Part shown: piece after piece, positions 16,450 through 25,949 of the stretch
Position numbering within the stretch: position 1 is the stretch's first letter
Layout of the letters: every line of letters begins with the position of its first letter
Assembly: GCA_020444065.1 (NCBI GenBank)
Contig: JAHLLQ010000006.1
Span: 186,001 to 250,000, forward strand
Length of the DNA: 64,000 nt
Direction of reading: 5' to 3'
DNA from: a bacterium
GTDB lineage: Bacteria; Sumerlaeota; Sumerlaeia; SLMS01; JAHLLQ01
Program-made: the position numbers and the translations under genes
The notes under the pieces: generated by a model
What the model was told of the DNA's origin: nothing
The model's database searches: none
What the model saw: only the letters and a program-made list of their open reading frames with translations

Positions 16450-18211
16450 ACCAGCTCAACACGAAGGCGATCCAGCAAATCATCCGCGCGGCCTTGGCGG
16501 CCTGCAGGGTCTTCTCCCCCGCTTTTTCGCCGGTCGCCTTGATGTACGCGTGAGTCAGCACGCCACCGATCAGTGCAAGGAATCCCTTTCCGGTTCCGAG
16601 CGTGATCAGGACAATCACCACTGACGCAATCACCATCCCGATACCGATCTGGTTCGGCTCCAGTTCCTTCTTCACCGGCGGCATGTTGAAGTCGGTCTGG
16701 GCGGCGCGTTGGCGGCGCGCATCGTCGACATTCTGCGTCCGGGTGGGTGGCGGCGGCGGGCCGGCATTCAGATGCCCGCTGTGATCCTGATGCGAAGTCG
16801 TGCGCTTCGGCGGTGAGACACGTCCGAAAGTCTGGCCACCGATTGCCGGAGGCGGCGGAGGCGGCGACGAAGAACGCGTCGAGGACGATGAGGCAGACAT
16901 GCCCATCTCGCGCTCTGTCCGGCGGATTTCCTCCTCAACCTGCGTGTGCGAGGGATCCATCACGTGCAGACGCTTCAGGGCGTTCAGCAATTTGGGGCGA
17001 TCATTCCGGCGGCGATAGATGTCGGCGGCCGTCTTGGTCGCGGCAATGGCCAAGCCGATACCGCCGGCCGATCCAACAATTGCTGCCAGGTCCAGCAACA
17101 GATCGCCGTTCTCCTTCGCCAGGTGGAACGCCTCCTGGTAAGAGCGATTGGCGCGGTCTTCTGCGCCACGCTGAACGGCTTTGCGATACGTCTCCGCGTA
17201 GGCCTTTACGGCCTCTTCGATGTGGCCGGCCTTTGCCAGAGCGCGGGCGCGAACTTCCTCAAGGCGCGAGCTGTTCGGGAACTGCGACAGCGCCTCGTTA
17301 ACGCGACCGAGTGCCTCGTGCGCCTTTCCTCGACGCAGCATGTCGTCAATTTCCGATTCCCACCGATCCCACTGCTGGGCGGCACGATCCACGGGTTTGT
17401 CGGCGGGCTTGGGTGCAGCCGGCTTCGGCGGCGCGGCGGGCTTCGGGGCACCACCGACAGGTCGCGGCGGACGCGCTTCCCGTGTCGGCTCCGGGGGAGA
17501 TTCCTGCCAGTGCGGTCTCGTTGATCGGGGCGCGGACGACGGCGCATGGTGAGATGTCGGCGGCTTGTGAGTTTGTGCGATGGGGGGCCGTGGAGGTCCC
17601 TCGATAATCGGCGCGATGTCCAGCGCCCTTGATCTATCGATGATGATTTCGCCAGGCTTCTCGATGTGAATATTGAGATCTTTGCCAAGCAGGGACCGCA
17701 TGCTGTCGCGCTGAACGGGTTCGACTTTCAACTCGCCGCTCAACACGCCGCTGAGGAGCGATCCGAGCGCCCGCGGCGGCAAAGGAGTCACTCGGCCGAG
17801 CGGCTTGTTGCCGATTCCGGCCAATGCGACGGGCATCGTGCGAATGGAATCCGGATCCGCCAGCCAAGCATAGGCTGCTTTCGGGGCGGACTGCAGGCGC
17901 TTGCTCTCAAGTTCCTCGAGCAGAGTCGCCACGCAAGGGCCGAGGTTCTTGAATACGCCGCCGCGCGGGCGAATGCCCTGGCCGGAGGTGAGCTTATCGG
18001 CCAGCGTCTGGAAGACCTCCTGTGCGCCGCGAACGTCGCGCAGGGCCAAATTCGTAATCCCGAGGGCGTATAGCGCGTGCAGGGACTCCGGATGGCGTTC
18101 GGTGGCATCCAGGGCAGTGTGCTTCGCCAGCATGTACGTGCGGTTGCGATAGTTCTCCTCCCACTCTTCGAGGAGTTCTTCGATGGACCGAACAGTGCCG
18201 AGAGCTGACAT
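16439..18211 (-). CDS. TPR-like protein with disordered linkers and C-terminal membrane helices
   Basis: The 590-aa protein starts with helical pairs that look like tetratricopeptides (about residues 10-95: ALDATERHPESLHALYALG). A Pro/Ala-rich low-complexity segment follows at about 225-270. A second TPR-like block spans about 280-435, then a second Pro/Ser-rich linker from about 440 to 515. It ends in two hydrophobic stretches, around VIASVVIVLITLGTGKGFLALIGG and at the extreme C-terminus. Such tail-anchored scaffold proteins organise complexes, but no partner is indicated. The gene is alone on its strand. Confidence 0.75.
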   Translation of the reverse strand: MSALGTVRSIEELLEEWEENYRNRTYMLAKHTALDATERHPESLHALYALGITNLALRDVRGAQEVFQTLADKLTSGQGIRPRGGVFKNLGPCVATLLEELESKRLQSAPKAAYAWLADPDSIRTMPVALAGIGNKPLGRVTPLPPRALGSLLSGVLSGELKVEPVQRDSMRSLLGKDLNIHIEKPGEIIIDRSRALDIAPIIEGPPRPPIAQTHKPPTSHHAPSSAPRSTRPHWQESPPEPTREARPPRPVGGAPKPAAPPKPAAPKPADKPVDRAAQQWDRWESEIDDMLRRGKAHEALGRVNEALSQFPNSSRLEEVRARALAKAGHIEEAVKAYAETYRKAVQRGAEDRANRSYQEAFHLAKENGDLLLDLAAIVGSAGGIGLAIAATKTAADIYRRRNDRPKLLNALKRLHVMDPSHTQVEEEIRRTEREMGMSASSSSTRSSSPPPPPPAIGGQTFGRVSPPKRTTSHQDHSGHLNAGPPPPPTRTQNVDDARRQRAAQTDFNMPPVKKELEPNQIGIGMVIASVVIVLITLGTGKGFLALIGGVLTHAYIKATGEKAGEKTLQAAKAARMICWIAFVLSWFIR

Positions 18212-18522
18212 GGCATCACCACCATTGGAGACCCCGGCCGAGCAGCCGGAATCGTCTGCGATTTACAGGGACGCAACAATCACCGAAATCTCTATCCTCG
18301 TGGACGCCGGATATTCAATGCAATTGCCCGAATTCGACGAATCTTGGGCACTTGCGTGTATCTGAATCCCGGGACCGGCTGGATTCTCCCCGCTGCGCAA
18401 CGGGGGGTAAAGGATTTCTGTGCCTCTATCAGCGTCAGGGGCAGACAGGACGCAAGGACTTGACGCCCATGCTGCGATGAGCAAGAAATGACATGTGTTC
18501 CAGAAGGGAAGGACCAAGCCTG
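18212..18522. other. Intergenic stretch, 311 bp
   Basis: This region separates the start of the TPR gene (minus) from a small membrane protein gene (plus), so it should hold two divergent promoters, although none is clear by eye. A short hairpin (CCCCG/CGGGG) spans 18386-18403. GC-rich direct and inverted bits around 18430-18475 (GCGTC...GACGC...GACGCCC) could fold, but they match no riboswitch that I recognise. Confidence 0.5.
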
Positions 18523-18714
18523 ATGGGCGAAGCCATCGTTGTATTATTCTTTCTCCTCCCAGCCGCCCTCTTCGCGCGGGCAGGCGAACGCAGTTTCAAG
18601 CACGACGGCATCTGGCATCGAATCTTCGGCGCACTGGCGTATGCTGCTTGTCTGGGATGCATCGGAATGTTTGTGCTGTACCTGGGTTCGATGCACTATG
18701 GATGGTTTGACTAG
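18523..18714 (+). CDS. Small two-helix membrane protein
   Basis: This 63-aa frame begins MGEAIVVLFFLLPAALFARAG and ends with a second hydrophobic helix (AYAACLGCIGMFVLYLGSM), with a short basic loop (ERSFKHDGIWHR) between them. An in-frame ATG at 18493 would add ten residues. The upstream GGAAGGACC is a modest RBS for 18523. The stop overlaps queG on the other strand by 4 bp. No family is recognised. The strong hydrophobic periodicity argues for a real gene. Confidence 0.5.
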   Translation: MGEAIVVLFFLLPAALFARAGERSFKHDGIWHRIFGALAYAACLGCIGMFVLYLGSMHYGWFD

Positions 18715-19784
18715 CAAGCATCCCGCGGCGAGTCGAGCAGCCTCTCAAATGCCTGCCGCGCGGTTTCGCGCAGCCAATCCGGTTGCGACGCGTCTTCGGC
18801 GATGCGTTGGAGTTCGCGCGCTTCGGCTTCGCCGCCGCGTTCGCTGGCGACGATGGCGGCGTTCCGGATGAGCGATTCGTGACCCGCGCGCCTCAATGGA
18901 TTGCCCCACATCGCATCGTCCAGTTTGTCTTCATCCAACTGTAGCATTTCAACGAGCGACCATCCCGCCGGAGCCTTGCGCGGGGCGAATGCGTCTTCTG
19001 CCGCGACGCGTGCGCGCTTGCGATTGTATGGGCACACGTCCTGGCAGATATCGCAGCCGAAAACCCAGCCCGCAAAATGCGACCAGAGCTCTTCGTCGAT
19101 CGGGCCGGAATGCTCAATCGTCAAGTAGGACAGGCACCTTCGCGCATCGAATCGCCACGGCGCCTCGATCGCTCCGGTTGGGCATGCATCGATGCAAAGG
19201 CGGCAATCTCCGCAGCCGCATGAAGATTCAAGCGGCGGCGTTGGCTCCAACTCGACCGTGGACAGCACGACCGCCAGAAAGAAGTACGATCCCTGTTCGG
19301 GATTGATCAGCAGCGTGTGCTTGCCGATGAAGCCGAGGCCGGCACGTTGGGCCCATTGGCGCTCCATCACCGGGCCATAGTCGACATAGGCGCGCGACTG
19401 TGTCCCCGCGGGGCCATGGTGATCGATGAAGCGACAGAGCTTCTTGAGTCGCTTCTCGAAGACGCGATGATAGTCGCGGCCGCGTGCATAGCGCGAAATC
19501 TTCCCAACCGGCGGCGCATCGCGCCGTTCGATGTCGTCAGGTTGCTGGTAGTTGATTCCGAGTACAATGACGCTGCGACACTCGGGCAGCACGCGCTCCG
19601 GGTCAGCACGACGCTCCGGATCGCGCGCCAGCCACTCCATCGAACCATGGCGATCTTCGTCGAGAAACTCGCGCAGCTCGGCCAACTCGCTTTCCAACGC
19701 TTCGGCACGCGCAATGCCGAACCAGTCGAAACCCAACTGGCGCACACGCTCTTCGATGAGGCTTTGAAGGGAGGCGTCGGTCAT
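18711..19784 (-). CDS. queG: Epoxyqueuosine reductase
   Basis: QueG carries out the last step of queuosine synthesis in tRNA, reducing epoxyqueuosine to queuosine with cobalamin and two [4Fe-4S] clusters. The 357-aa length is normal. The iron-sulfur ligands appear as CGCGDCRLCIDACPTGAI and the second CDICQDVCPYN. Upstream are family stretches such as VIVLGINYQ and YARGRDYH, and GLGFIGKHTLLINPEQGSYFFLA in the cobalamin-binding half. Its start lies inside the stop of the neighbouring HExxH gene (ATGA at 19784). The B12 requirement is notable given the cobalamin riboswitch at 37.4 kb. Confidence 0.95.
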   Translation of the reverse strand: MTDASLQSLIEERVRQLGFDWFGIARAEALESELAELREFLDEDRHGSMEWLARDPERRADPERVLPECRSVIVLGINYQQPDDIERRDAPPVGKISRYARGRDYHRVFEKRLKKLCRFIDHHGPAGTQSRAYVDYGPVMERQWAQRAGLGFIGKHTLLINPEQGSYFFLAVVLSTVELEPTPPLESSCGCGDCRLCIDACPTGAIEAPWRFDARRCLSYLTIEHSGPIDEELWSHFAGWVFGCDICQDVCPYNRKRARVAAEDAFAPRKAPAGWSLVEMLQLDEDKLDDAMWGNPLRRAGHESLIRNAAIVASERGGEAEARELQRIAEDASQPDWLRETARQAFERLLDSPRDAC

Positions 19785-20464
19785 TGGGGCAAAGGCTCTC
19801 CGGCCTTCTCTGCCAGATCATCATGGCTCCGCCCCACCGGCCGGTAGTTTTCGTTGGAGGACATCTCTGTGTAGTTCACGTTCACCCAGTCCCAGATGGG
19901 CTCGTTGTCTCGCAGCACAGGATAGCGCGGTTTGCGCCCGGCGACTGCGGCGGAGGCTTCCTCGGCGGCGGTGAAGGCGTCGCATTCTTCTTCGAGGCAG
20001 ACGACCTTCGAATTCTGCTCGGCGTGCAGGGCTTCGTGATAGAGGCGTTTCGCGAGACGTTCCGCGTTCGGAAACGTTGCCCCGCGCGGCGATTCCATCG
20101 CGCCGATGTAGATCATCTGCGGCAAACCCGGCTGGTCCCACAGGATGGATTCGGCTCGCAGGTCCGGCGAGAATCTCAGGTGGCCGGATGCGATGAACTT
20201 CCGGAGGCGCGCCGTCAGAATCTGCCCGCGCTCGGTCTGGCCGAAGTCCGAGGCATCGATCTTCTCTAGCACGGCCTCGACCTGGGCGATGCCTTGCTTC
20301 GCGTGTTCGGGGGTGACTTCGGGGGGACGCTTCGAGAGGCGCCAGGCCCACACGGCGCCAATCGCCACAACGCCGATCAGCAATAGAATCGCCACGCGAA
20401 CAGGCGACGTGCGCGGGCGTTCCTTCGGCTCGGGCGGGCTAGACGGTGTGGGCTCTTCGGACAA
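19781..20464 (-). CDS. Membrane-anchored protein with an HExxH motif
   Basis: The protein has a short Pro/Glu-rich cytosolic start, one membrane helix (VAILLLIGVVAIGAVWAW) and an external domain of about 180 residues containing YHEALHAEQ. HEALH fits the zinc-metalloprotease HExxH pattern. A third ligand is not obvious, though several Glu and His residues follow. CLEEECDAF directly after could be a further metal site. The TTG at 20464 is chosen because GGAGG sits seven bases upstream; the longer frames from 20515 (TTG) and 20497 (ATG) lack an RBS. It is translationally coupled to queG. The substrate is unknown, and HExxH alone is weak evidence. Confidence 0.7.
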   Translation of the reverse strand: MSEEPTPSSPPEPKERPRTSPVRVAILLLIGVVAIGAVWAWRLSKRPPEVTPEHAKQGIAQVEAVLEKIDASDFGQTERGQILTARLRKFIASGHLRFSPDLRAESILWDQPGLPQMIYIGAMESPRGATFPNAERLAKRLYHEALHAEQNSKVVCLEEECDAFTAAEEASAAVAGRKPRYPVLRDNEPIWDWVNVNYTEMSSNENYRPVGRSHDDLAEKAGEPLPQ

Positions 20465-20521
20465 GGCATGGCCTCCCTGGGGGGCCATTGAACGCATGTG
20501 GCCTGGATACGGCAATGCAAT

Positions 20522-21190
20522 TCAGAGAGGGAGTTGAGGAACGTGGTGAGCATTCACTGTCGCCGCAATCGTCCAGACGATCAGTCCCACGATGGAGATC
20601 GCAAAAACTGCGAGGGAGCATACGCGAGCCGCCTTCTCGCCCCGGCTGAGTTGCCTGAGCGCGAGATTCTCGACTCCCGCGGACACTGGGAAGCGAGTCC
20701 CGAATCCCCACGTCCGTGCCAGTTCCTGGACGGAACGAACTTGTGAAGGAGTTGGCTCCTTCGGCAGGAATTTCGGAATCAATCCAGGTTTCGGGTAGTT
20801 GAATATTGCGTACGCGACATGAAAGGCGACAGGCACGCCGTAGAGGATCAGGCGCAAGTAAGACATCCCCACATCATCCGGATGACGAATCATGCACGCG
20901 AAGAACATCGCCTCACCCACTATGCCGGCCGGCAATGTCGCCAGGTAATCCGACTTCCACCATGCGGGCCAATCAATCCACTGGGAAATCTTCGCGAACT
21001 TCATCGTAGCCGCATATGCGGTCATTCCTGCCAAGATGAATAGCATTGCTTCGACAATCAAGAGTAGCCAAGCCAAGTCGTCCGGCAACAAAGGCGCCGA
21101 GATAGCCACAGCGGCCGCCATGTATGCGAACGCAATCAGATGGCGATTCGTCTGCTCCTTCGTATTCGTGAGGCTGGCATTCCGTGCCAT
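20522..21190 (-). CDS. Polytopic membrane protein of unknown function
   Basis: This 222-aa protein has five or so hydrophobic segments: about residues 18-35, 40-62, 82-105, 110-130 and a C-terminal one in CSLAVFAISIVGLIVW. Between the fourth and fifth is a soluble loop with KEPTPSQVRSVQELARTWGFGTRFPVS. The ATG at 21190 is preceded by GGAGGG at a suitable distance. It heads the minus-strand group with the HExxH gene and queG. No family is recognised. Confidence 0.75.
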   Translation of the reverse strand: MARNASLTNTKEQTNRHLIAFAYMAAAVAISAPLLPDDLAWLLLIVEAMLFILAGMTAYAATMKFAKISQWIDWPAWWKSDYLATLPAGIVGEAMFFACMIRHPDDVGMSYLRLILYGVPVAFHVAYAIFNYPKPGLIPKFLPKEPTPSQVRSVQELARTWGFGTRFPVSAGVENLALRQLSRGEKAARVCSLAVFAISIVGLIVWTIAATVNAHHVPQLPL

Positions 21191-21344
21191 TCTGCGGGCT
21201 CCCTCCTATCCGTACCGGTAATCGTCACCGCTCATTCATCAGAAACGTACTCCGCCGTCAAAGAGTAACGCACTCCAAGGTTGCCCCTTGCCGTTGGGGG
21301 GCAATCCCGCTTCAATCGCCGCCACTCTTGGCTGGAGGCCCCGG

Positions 21345-22079
21345 TTGATTACTTCCGCGCTACTGCTGCAAGCCTACATCATCGGATGGACCGTTGCGGC
21401 GCCAATCGGGCCGGTGAATCTGGAGATCATTCGTCGGTCGTTGCGCCATCGTTTGCTCGCCGGGTTCCTGGTGGGCGTCGGGGCAACGATGATCGACACG
21501 ATGTACCTGCTCCTGACAGGTTTCGGGCTGGCATCGGCGCTGCAGAAGAAGCCGGTTCTGCTGACGAGCCTCGTTCTCGGCGGCGGGCTGATGGGGTGGC
21601 TGGCGTGGATGGCGCTCGTCGAGGCATGGCGCGAGTGGCACAAGATGCATGAGGCGCCGGGCGAGCACGATCCGTTAACCGAACACGCCGCCTCGGACGA
21701 TCTCGGGTCGGGGGAGACTCCCCCACCGGCAAAGCGCGTCACGCTCGTCCGCAGTTGGCTCGTCGGCCTCGGGATGACGGCGTCCAACCCGATGACGCTG
21801 GTGTTCTGGGCGACGCTGCCGAGTCTGCTCTTCGGCGCGGGCAAGCCGGCGACTCCGGTGGTCCTGGTGGCGGCGCTGGCGGTGTGGGCGGGCACGCTGT
21901 CGTGGGTGGGAACGCTCATGGCCGTCCTGGCATTTGCGCGCCGTTGGGTCGGACCGCGACTGTTCGCCGTGGCATCCGGATTGGGCGGTCTAGGCATGGG
22001 GTATTTCGCGCTGAGATTCCTATGGATGGCCGCGCATATTGGGGAATTCATGGAAAAAATGGCCAATGGCGTGCAATGA
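21345..22079 (+). CDS. LysE/RhtB-family exporter
   Basis: This 244-aa inner membrane protein belongs to the LysE superfamily, which exports amino acids and similar small solutes. The family's N-terminal signature appears as APIGPVNLEIIRRSL. Six hydrophobic helices are seen, with an acidic loop in the middle (about residues 107-135, HEAPGEHDPLTEHAASDD) that is longer than usual. The second half carries GMTASNPMTLVFWATL, which mirrors the first half. The TTG at 21345 has GGAGG upstream and gives a normal N-terminus; an earlier TTG at 21288 adds 19 unlikely residues. The exported substrate cannot be deduced. Confidence 0.85.
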   Translation: MITSALLLQAYIIGWTVAAPIGPVNLEIIRRSLRHRLLAGFLVGVGATMIDTMYLLLTGFGLASALQKKPVLLTSLVLGGGLMGWLAWMALVEAWREWHKMHEAPGEHDPLTEHAASDDLGSGETPPPAKRVTLVRSWLVGLGMTASNPMTLVFWATLPSLLFGAGKPATPVVLVAALAVWAGTLSWVGTLMAVLAFARRWVGPRLFAVASGLGGLGMGYFALRFLWMAAHIGEFMEKMANGVQ

Positions 22080-22126
22080 TGGCTTGACAGCCGGGGGGTC
22101 TGTGAGTTGACTGCGGGCCCTGAAGC

Positions 22127-22202
22127 GCCGACGTAGCTCAGTTGGCAGAGCAGCTCACTCGTAATGAGCAGGTCGTCAGTTCGAATCTGACCGTCGGCTC
22201 CA
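22127..22202 (+). tRNA. tRNA-Thr (anticodon CGU)
   Basis: All four arms fold. The acceptor stem pairs GCCGACG with CGTCGGC, the D-arm pairs GCTC with GAGC, and the anticodon stem pairs GCTCA with TGAGC around loop CTCGTAA (anticodon CGT, reading ACG). The T-arm pairs GTCAG with CTGAC around TTCGAAT. The 3' CCA is encoded. Length is 76 nt. A TTGACA lies at 22084, but no good -10 box follows. Confidence 0.96.
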
Positions 22203-22208
22203 GAATTC

Positions 22209-22234
22209 GCCCCGGCTTCGCGCTGGGGCCTTTT
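22209..22234 (+). terminator. Terminator after tRNA-Thr
   Basis: GCCCC (22209-22213) pairs with GGGGC (22225-22229), extended by GC pairs inside, and is followed by CTTTTCT. It begins seven bases after the tRNA CCA and ends the tRNA transcript before aroC. Confidence 0.8.
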
Positions 22235-22310
22235 CTATGCTCCCATCCGGTTGACACAGCGCCCCCCCGGCGCGGAACGTCGAAGCCACTTCACGCGCGC
22301 GGGAGCGACA

Positions 22311-23408
22311 ATGGGTTCCACCTTCGGCCGGTTTTTCCGCATCACGACGTTCGGCGAAAGCCACGGCGGCGCCGTCGGCGTGGTCGTCGATGGTTGCCCC
22401 TCGGGGATCGCGATCGATCTGGAGGAAATCCAGGCGGAACTGGATCGTCGGCGCCCCGGCCAGTCGAAGATCACAACCGCCCGTGGCGAGACGGACCAGG
22501 CGGAGATTCTCTCCGGCATGTTCGAAGGCAAGACCACAGGCACTCCGATCGCCATCGTCGTTCGCAACAAGGACGCGCGCAGCACGGATTACGAGTCCTT
22601 CAAGGATCTCTATCGGCCCTCGCACGCGGACTTCACCTACGACCAGAAGTACGGCCTCCGCAACTGGGCGGGGGGCGGACGTTCTTCGGCGCGCGAGACG
22701 ATCGGCCGTGTGGCCGCCGGCGCGATCGCAAAGAAGTGGCTCAGCCTATACCACGGAATCGAAATCGTCGCGTGGGTTTCGCGCGTTGCCGATATCGAAG
22801 CGGCCGTGAATTCCGATGATGTCACGCAGGAAGCGGTCGAGCAGAACATCGTGCGGTGCCCCGACGGTCCGGTCGCGGAGCGCATGATCGATCTGATCCA
22901 GAAGGTGAAGTCGGAGGGCGATTCCGTCGGCGGAACGGTCGATGTCGTTGCGCGCGGTGTACCGACGGGGCTCGGCGATCCGATTTTCGACAAACTGGAG
23001 GCGGATCTGGCGAAGGCCATGATGTCCTTGCCAGCCAGCAAATCCTTCGAAGTCGGTTCGGGCCTGGAGGGCACGTACCAGCGCGGAACGGAACATAACG
23101 ACGAGTTCATCAACAAGGACGGACGCATCGGCACGACGACAAACCGCAGTGGAGGAATCCAAGGCGGAATCAGCAACGGCGAGCCGATTCTTCTGCGCGT
23201 CGGATTCAAACCGGTCGCCACGATTCTGAAGCCGCAGAACACTGTCGACAAGAACGCCAATCCGGCGGAGCTGATGCCGCGCGGGCGCCACGATCCGTGC
23301 GTCCTGCCGCGTGCCGTTCCGATCGTCGAGGCAATGATGGCGGTGGTGCTGGCGGATCACCTGTTGCAGCAGCAAGCCCAGGGCTATCTCAAAGATCTGC
23401 CCTTCTGA
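22311..23408 (+). CDS. aroC: Chorismate synthase
   Basis: AroC makes chorismate from 5-enolpyruvylshikimate-3-phosphate using reduced FMN, the last common step of aromatic synthesis. The 365-aa length is normal. Signatures present are the N-terminal [15 protein letters not shown], then [30 protein letters not shown] in the flavin pocket, and [13 protein letters not shown]. The ATG at 22311 has GGGAG six bases upstream. The glycosyltransferase gene starts 4 bp after the stop, so the two are probably co-transcribed. Confidence 0.97.
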   Translation: MGSTFGRFFRITTFGESHGGAVGVVVDGCPSGIAIDLEEIQAELDRRRPGQSKITTARGETDQAEILSGMFEGKTTGTPIAIVVRNKDARSTDYESFKDLYRPSHADFTYDQKYGLRNWAGGGRSSARETIGRVAAGAIAKKWLSLYHGIEIVAWVSRVADIEAAVNSDDVTQEAVEQNIVRCPDGPVAERMIDLIQKVKSEGDSVGGTVDVVARGVPTGLGDPIFDKLEADLAKAMMSLPASKSFEVGSGLEGTYQRGTEHNDEFINKDGRIGTTTNRSGGIQGGISNGEPILLRVGFKPVATILKPQNTVDKNANPAELMPRGRHDPCVLPRAVPIVEAMMAVVLADHLLQQQAQGYLKDLPF

Positions 23409-23412
23409 TCAG

Positions 23413-25830
23413 ATGAAGCGCATCGCGATCCTCAATTTCTTCCCGGCGTTTTCGCCGCCTCGGTCCGGAGGCGAATTGCGCTATTGGAATCTGTCCACGC
23501 GACTGGCGGAACGATTCAGCGTCAATATGGCGGATCCGACGCACGCCGACGCGGAGCCGGAGACTGTCGAGCATACACCCAACTGCATCGAGAAGCGCAT
23601 TCCAAAAACCGGGCGCTACATGTGGTGGCATCGCTTCCTGAATCGCACGTCGAAGTTCGCGGAGTGCTCGGCGCTTGTGGCGACGCTGGCGGCTCCGCGA
23701 CATCGTGAACTGCGCGCCGAGGCAAGACGTATCACGCGCGACGCGGACATCGTCATCCATTCGTGCCCGTTTCTCTGGAAGCTCTATCCGCGTCCGCGCC
23801 GGGGGCAGTTGCTTGTCTACGATTCGTACAACGTGGAAGCCAACATGGCGCGAGACATGTTCGGCAGTGGGTTGTGGGCGAAATGGGCAGTCGGGCGGAT
23901 TCGTCGATTGGAAGGTGGGCTCTGCCGCGCGGCGCACGTGATCCTGGCCTGTAGCCACGAGGATGCCGAAGGCTTCGTTGAATTGTACGGTGTTGATCGG
24001 TCGAAAATCGTCATCGTCCCGAACGGAGTGGATGTCGAAGCCGTTCGCCCTGCGCCGGAACAACGCGAGGCCGGCCGTGAACGCCTTGGCCTTTCTGCAG
24101 ATCGTCCGGCTGCGTTCTTCATCGGCAGCTTCCACCCGCCAAACACCGAAGCTGCCGAGTACATCGTCGGTTCGGTCGCTCCGCAGGTTCCCGAAGCGGA
24201 TTTCCTCATCGCCGGAAGGGTCTGCCAGTCCTTCGAAGGACTCGAACTGCCGCCCAATGTTCGAATGCTGGGCCTGGTCGACGAGCAGACGAAGGCTGAC
24301 CTGTTTGCGGCCACCGATGTGGCTCTGAACCCGATGTTCTCCGGCAGCGGTACGAATCTGAAGATGCTGGAGCACCTGGCCGCAGGCCAGCCGATCCTGA
24401 CGACTCCACTTGGCGCCCGCGGCCTGGATCTGGAGCACGGCCGACACGCCTGGATTCTGCCGGAGCGACGGTACGTTAGAGGGCTGAAAGAACTCCTCGC
24501 CAACGCAGGCGCGCGGCGGGCCCTCGGTCACCATGGGCGGGAACTGGCGGAATCGCGATTCTCGTGGCAAGTCATCGGCCGGGAACTGGCCGATCTGCTG
24601 GAGATGAAGATCAGCCCGCGCATTCTATACTTGAATGACTACCAGGTAAGCCCTGTGATTTCAGGTGGCTGTCAGCGACTCAACGCCGTCGCGACAGAGC
24701 TCTCCAAGAACGTCCTGCCGGTGACTTTGCTAACGCTGACGACGGAGGAGTCGGCAAGACGGGTTTCGCATTCGGCTCGTTATGAGGAGCTCAACATCCC
24801 GCGATCCGGCGCCCATCGAGCCGTCGATGCGTTCCTCAATCGGCGTCTGGGCGTCGCGCCGGATGATGCGACGGCGATCGCATTTCATTGGCTGACCCCA
24901 GCCTATCGCCGCGCGCTGGAGCGCGAAACGATCGCGCCCGCCTTGATTGTGCTGGGGCATACATTCATGGTCCGCCAGGCTGAGCGTTTCCGCGATCGCC
25001 TGCCCATCTTCTACGATTCACACAACGCGGAGTTCTCCCTGAAGCGCCAACTCTACCCCAGCAGCCTGGTCGGACGGTGGCTGAAGTCGGTGGTCCGGCG
25101 CGGCGAGCGCGATGCCCTTCAGATGTCGTTCGCCGCCTCTTGCGTCGCCCAGGGCGACCTGGAGGCATTCGTTTCAGAACTTGGGGCCGGTCCAGAGAAG
25201 CTCTTCATCGCTGATAACGGCGTGGATTGCTCGCGCCTGACGCCGGTCGATGTGGACGTTCGGCCGCGTCTGAGACAGGCTATTGGAATGGGAACGCGGC
25301 CTGCGGCGATCTTCCTCGGCAGCGGGCATCCACCCAACGCCGACGCGGCTCGCTTTCTATTCGAGGAAGTCGCTCCGGCCAACCCCGATGCGCTCTTCCT
25401 GATTGCAGGCGGAGTCTGCGGCTGGTTCAGCCCCAATCAGGTGCCGAAGAATGTCGTCCTTATGGGCATGGTGTCGGATGCCGTGAAGGACTTCCTGCTT
25501 CTGACCGCGGACGTCGCGCTGAACCCGGTATTTCGAGGCTCCGGGACGAACATCAAACTGATGGATTACCTTAGTGCCGGACTGCCAGTGATCTGTACGC
25601 CGGTCGGCGCACGGGGACTGCCGGCGAATGCCAACGGAGTCGTCGTCAGCGAGCCCGATGAATTCGGACCGGCGCTGGCGGAATTGCTGGGCGATCTGGA
25701 TCGGCGCCGTGAACTCGCCCTGGGCGCCCGCGAACTGGCCGTTCGCCAGTTTGACTGGCCAATTGCCCTGGGTCCTCAGGTCAACCACATCCGGGGCGAA
25801 TTGCAGGAGATCGACGAGAGTCGGTCCTGA
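23413..25830 (+). CDS. Tandem (double) GT4-type glycosyltransferase
   Basis: The 805-aa protein is two complete homologous GT-B glycosyltransferases in one chain, residues 1-396 and about 398-805. Each half repeats the same landmarks: YDSYNVEANM / YDSHNAEFSL near the domain hinge, VPNGVDVEAV / ADNGVDCSRL, FIGSFHPPNTEAA / FLGSGHPPNADAA, and the donor-binding LNPMFSGSGTNLKMLEHL / LNPVFRGSGTNIKLMDYL. The second half begins MKISPRILYLN with GGAG upstream, like the start of a once-separate gene. It is soluble, probably at the inner membrane face, adding two sugars or one disaccharide unit to a surface glycan. The acceptor is unknown. Confidence 0.9.
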   Translation: MKRIAILNFFPAFSPPRSGGELRYWNLSTRLAERFSVNMADPTHADAEPETVEHTPNCIEKRIPKTGRYMWWHRFLNRTSKFAECSALVATLAAPRHRELRAEARRITRDADIVIHSCPFLWKLYPRPRRGQLLVYDSYNVEANMARDMFGSGLWAKWAVGRIRRLEGGLCRAAHVILACSHEDAEGFVELYGVDRSKIVIVPNGVDVEAVRPAPEQREAGRERLGLSADRPAAFFIGSFHPPNTEAAEYIVGSVAPQVPEADFLIAGRVCQSFEGLELPPNVRMLGLVDEQTKADLFAATDVALNPMFSGSGTNLKMLEHLAAGQPILTTPLGARGLDLEHGRHAWILPERRYVRGLKELLANAGARRALGHHGRELAESRFSWQVIGRELADLLEMKISPRILYLNDYQVSPVISGGCQRLNAVATELSKNVLPVTLLTLTTEESARRVSHSARYEELNIPRSGAHRAVDAFLNRRLGVAPDDATAIAFHWLTPAYRRALERETIAPALIVLGHTFMVRQAERFRDRLPIFYDSHNAEFSLKRQLYPSSLVGRWLKSVVRRGERDALQMSFAASCVAQGDLEAFVSELGAGPEKLFIADNGVDCSRLTPVDVDVRPRLRQAIGMGTRPAAIFLGSGHPPNADAARFLFEEVAPANPDALFLIAGGVCGWFSPNQVPKNVVLMGMVSDAVKDFLLLTADVALNPVFRGSGTNIKLMDYLSAGLPVICTPVGARGLPANANGVVVSEPDEFGPALAELLGDLDRRRELALGARELAVRQFDWPIALGPQVNHIRGELQEIDESRS

Positions 25831-25949
25831 TGACCCGCCGCCGTGGATTACAGCGCTCCAACGTCTTGACGCCTCCCCCACCATGCCCTAGCCAACAGGG
25901 GAATTCCTGAACGAGGCATCATACTCTGCCCTTAAGAGGATTTAACATC

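Noticed and set aside
18430-18475. GACGCAAGGA-like text recalling a c-di-GMP (GEMM) riboswitch
   Set aside because: Only a few bases match. The required paired stems and the second conserved block are missing.
22084-22126. TTGACA upstream of tRNA-Thr as a sigma-70 promoter
   Set aside because: No acceptable -10 box at 16-18 bp, and the distance to the tRNA start is short. The promoter is left unassigned.
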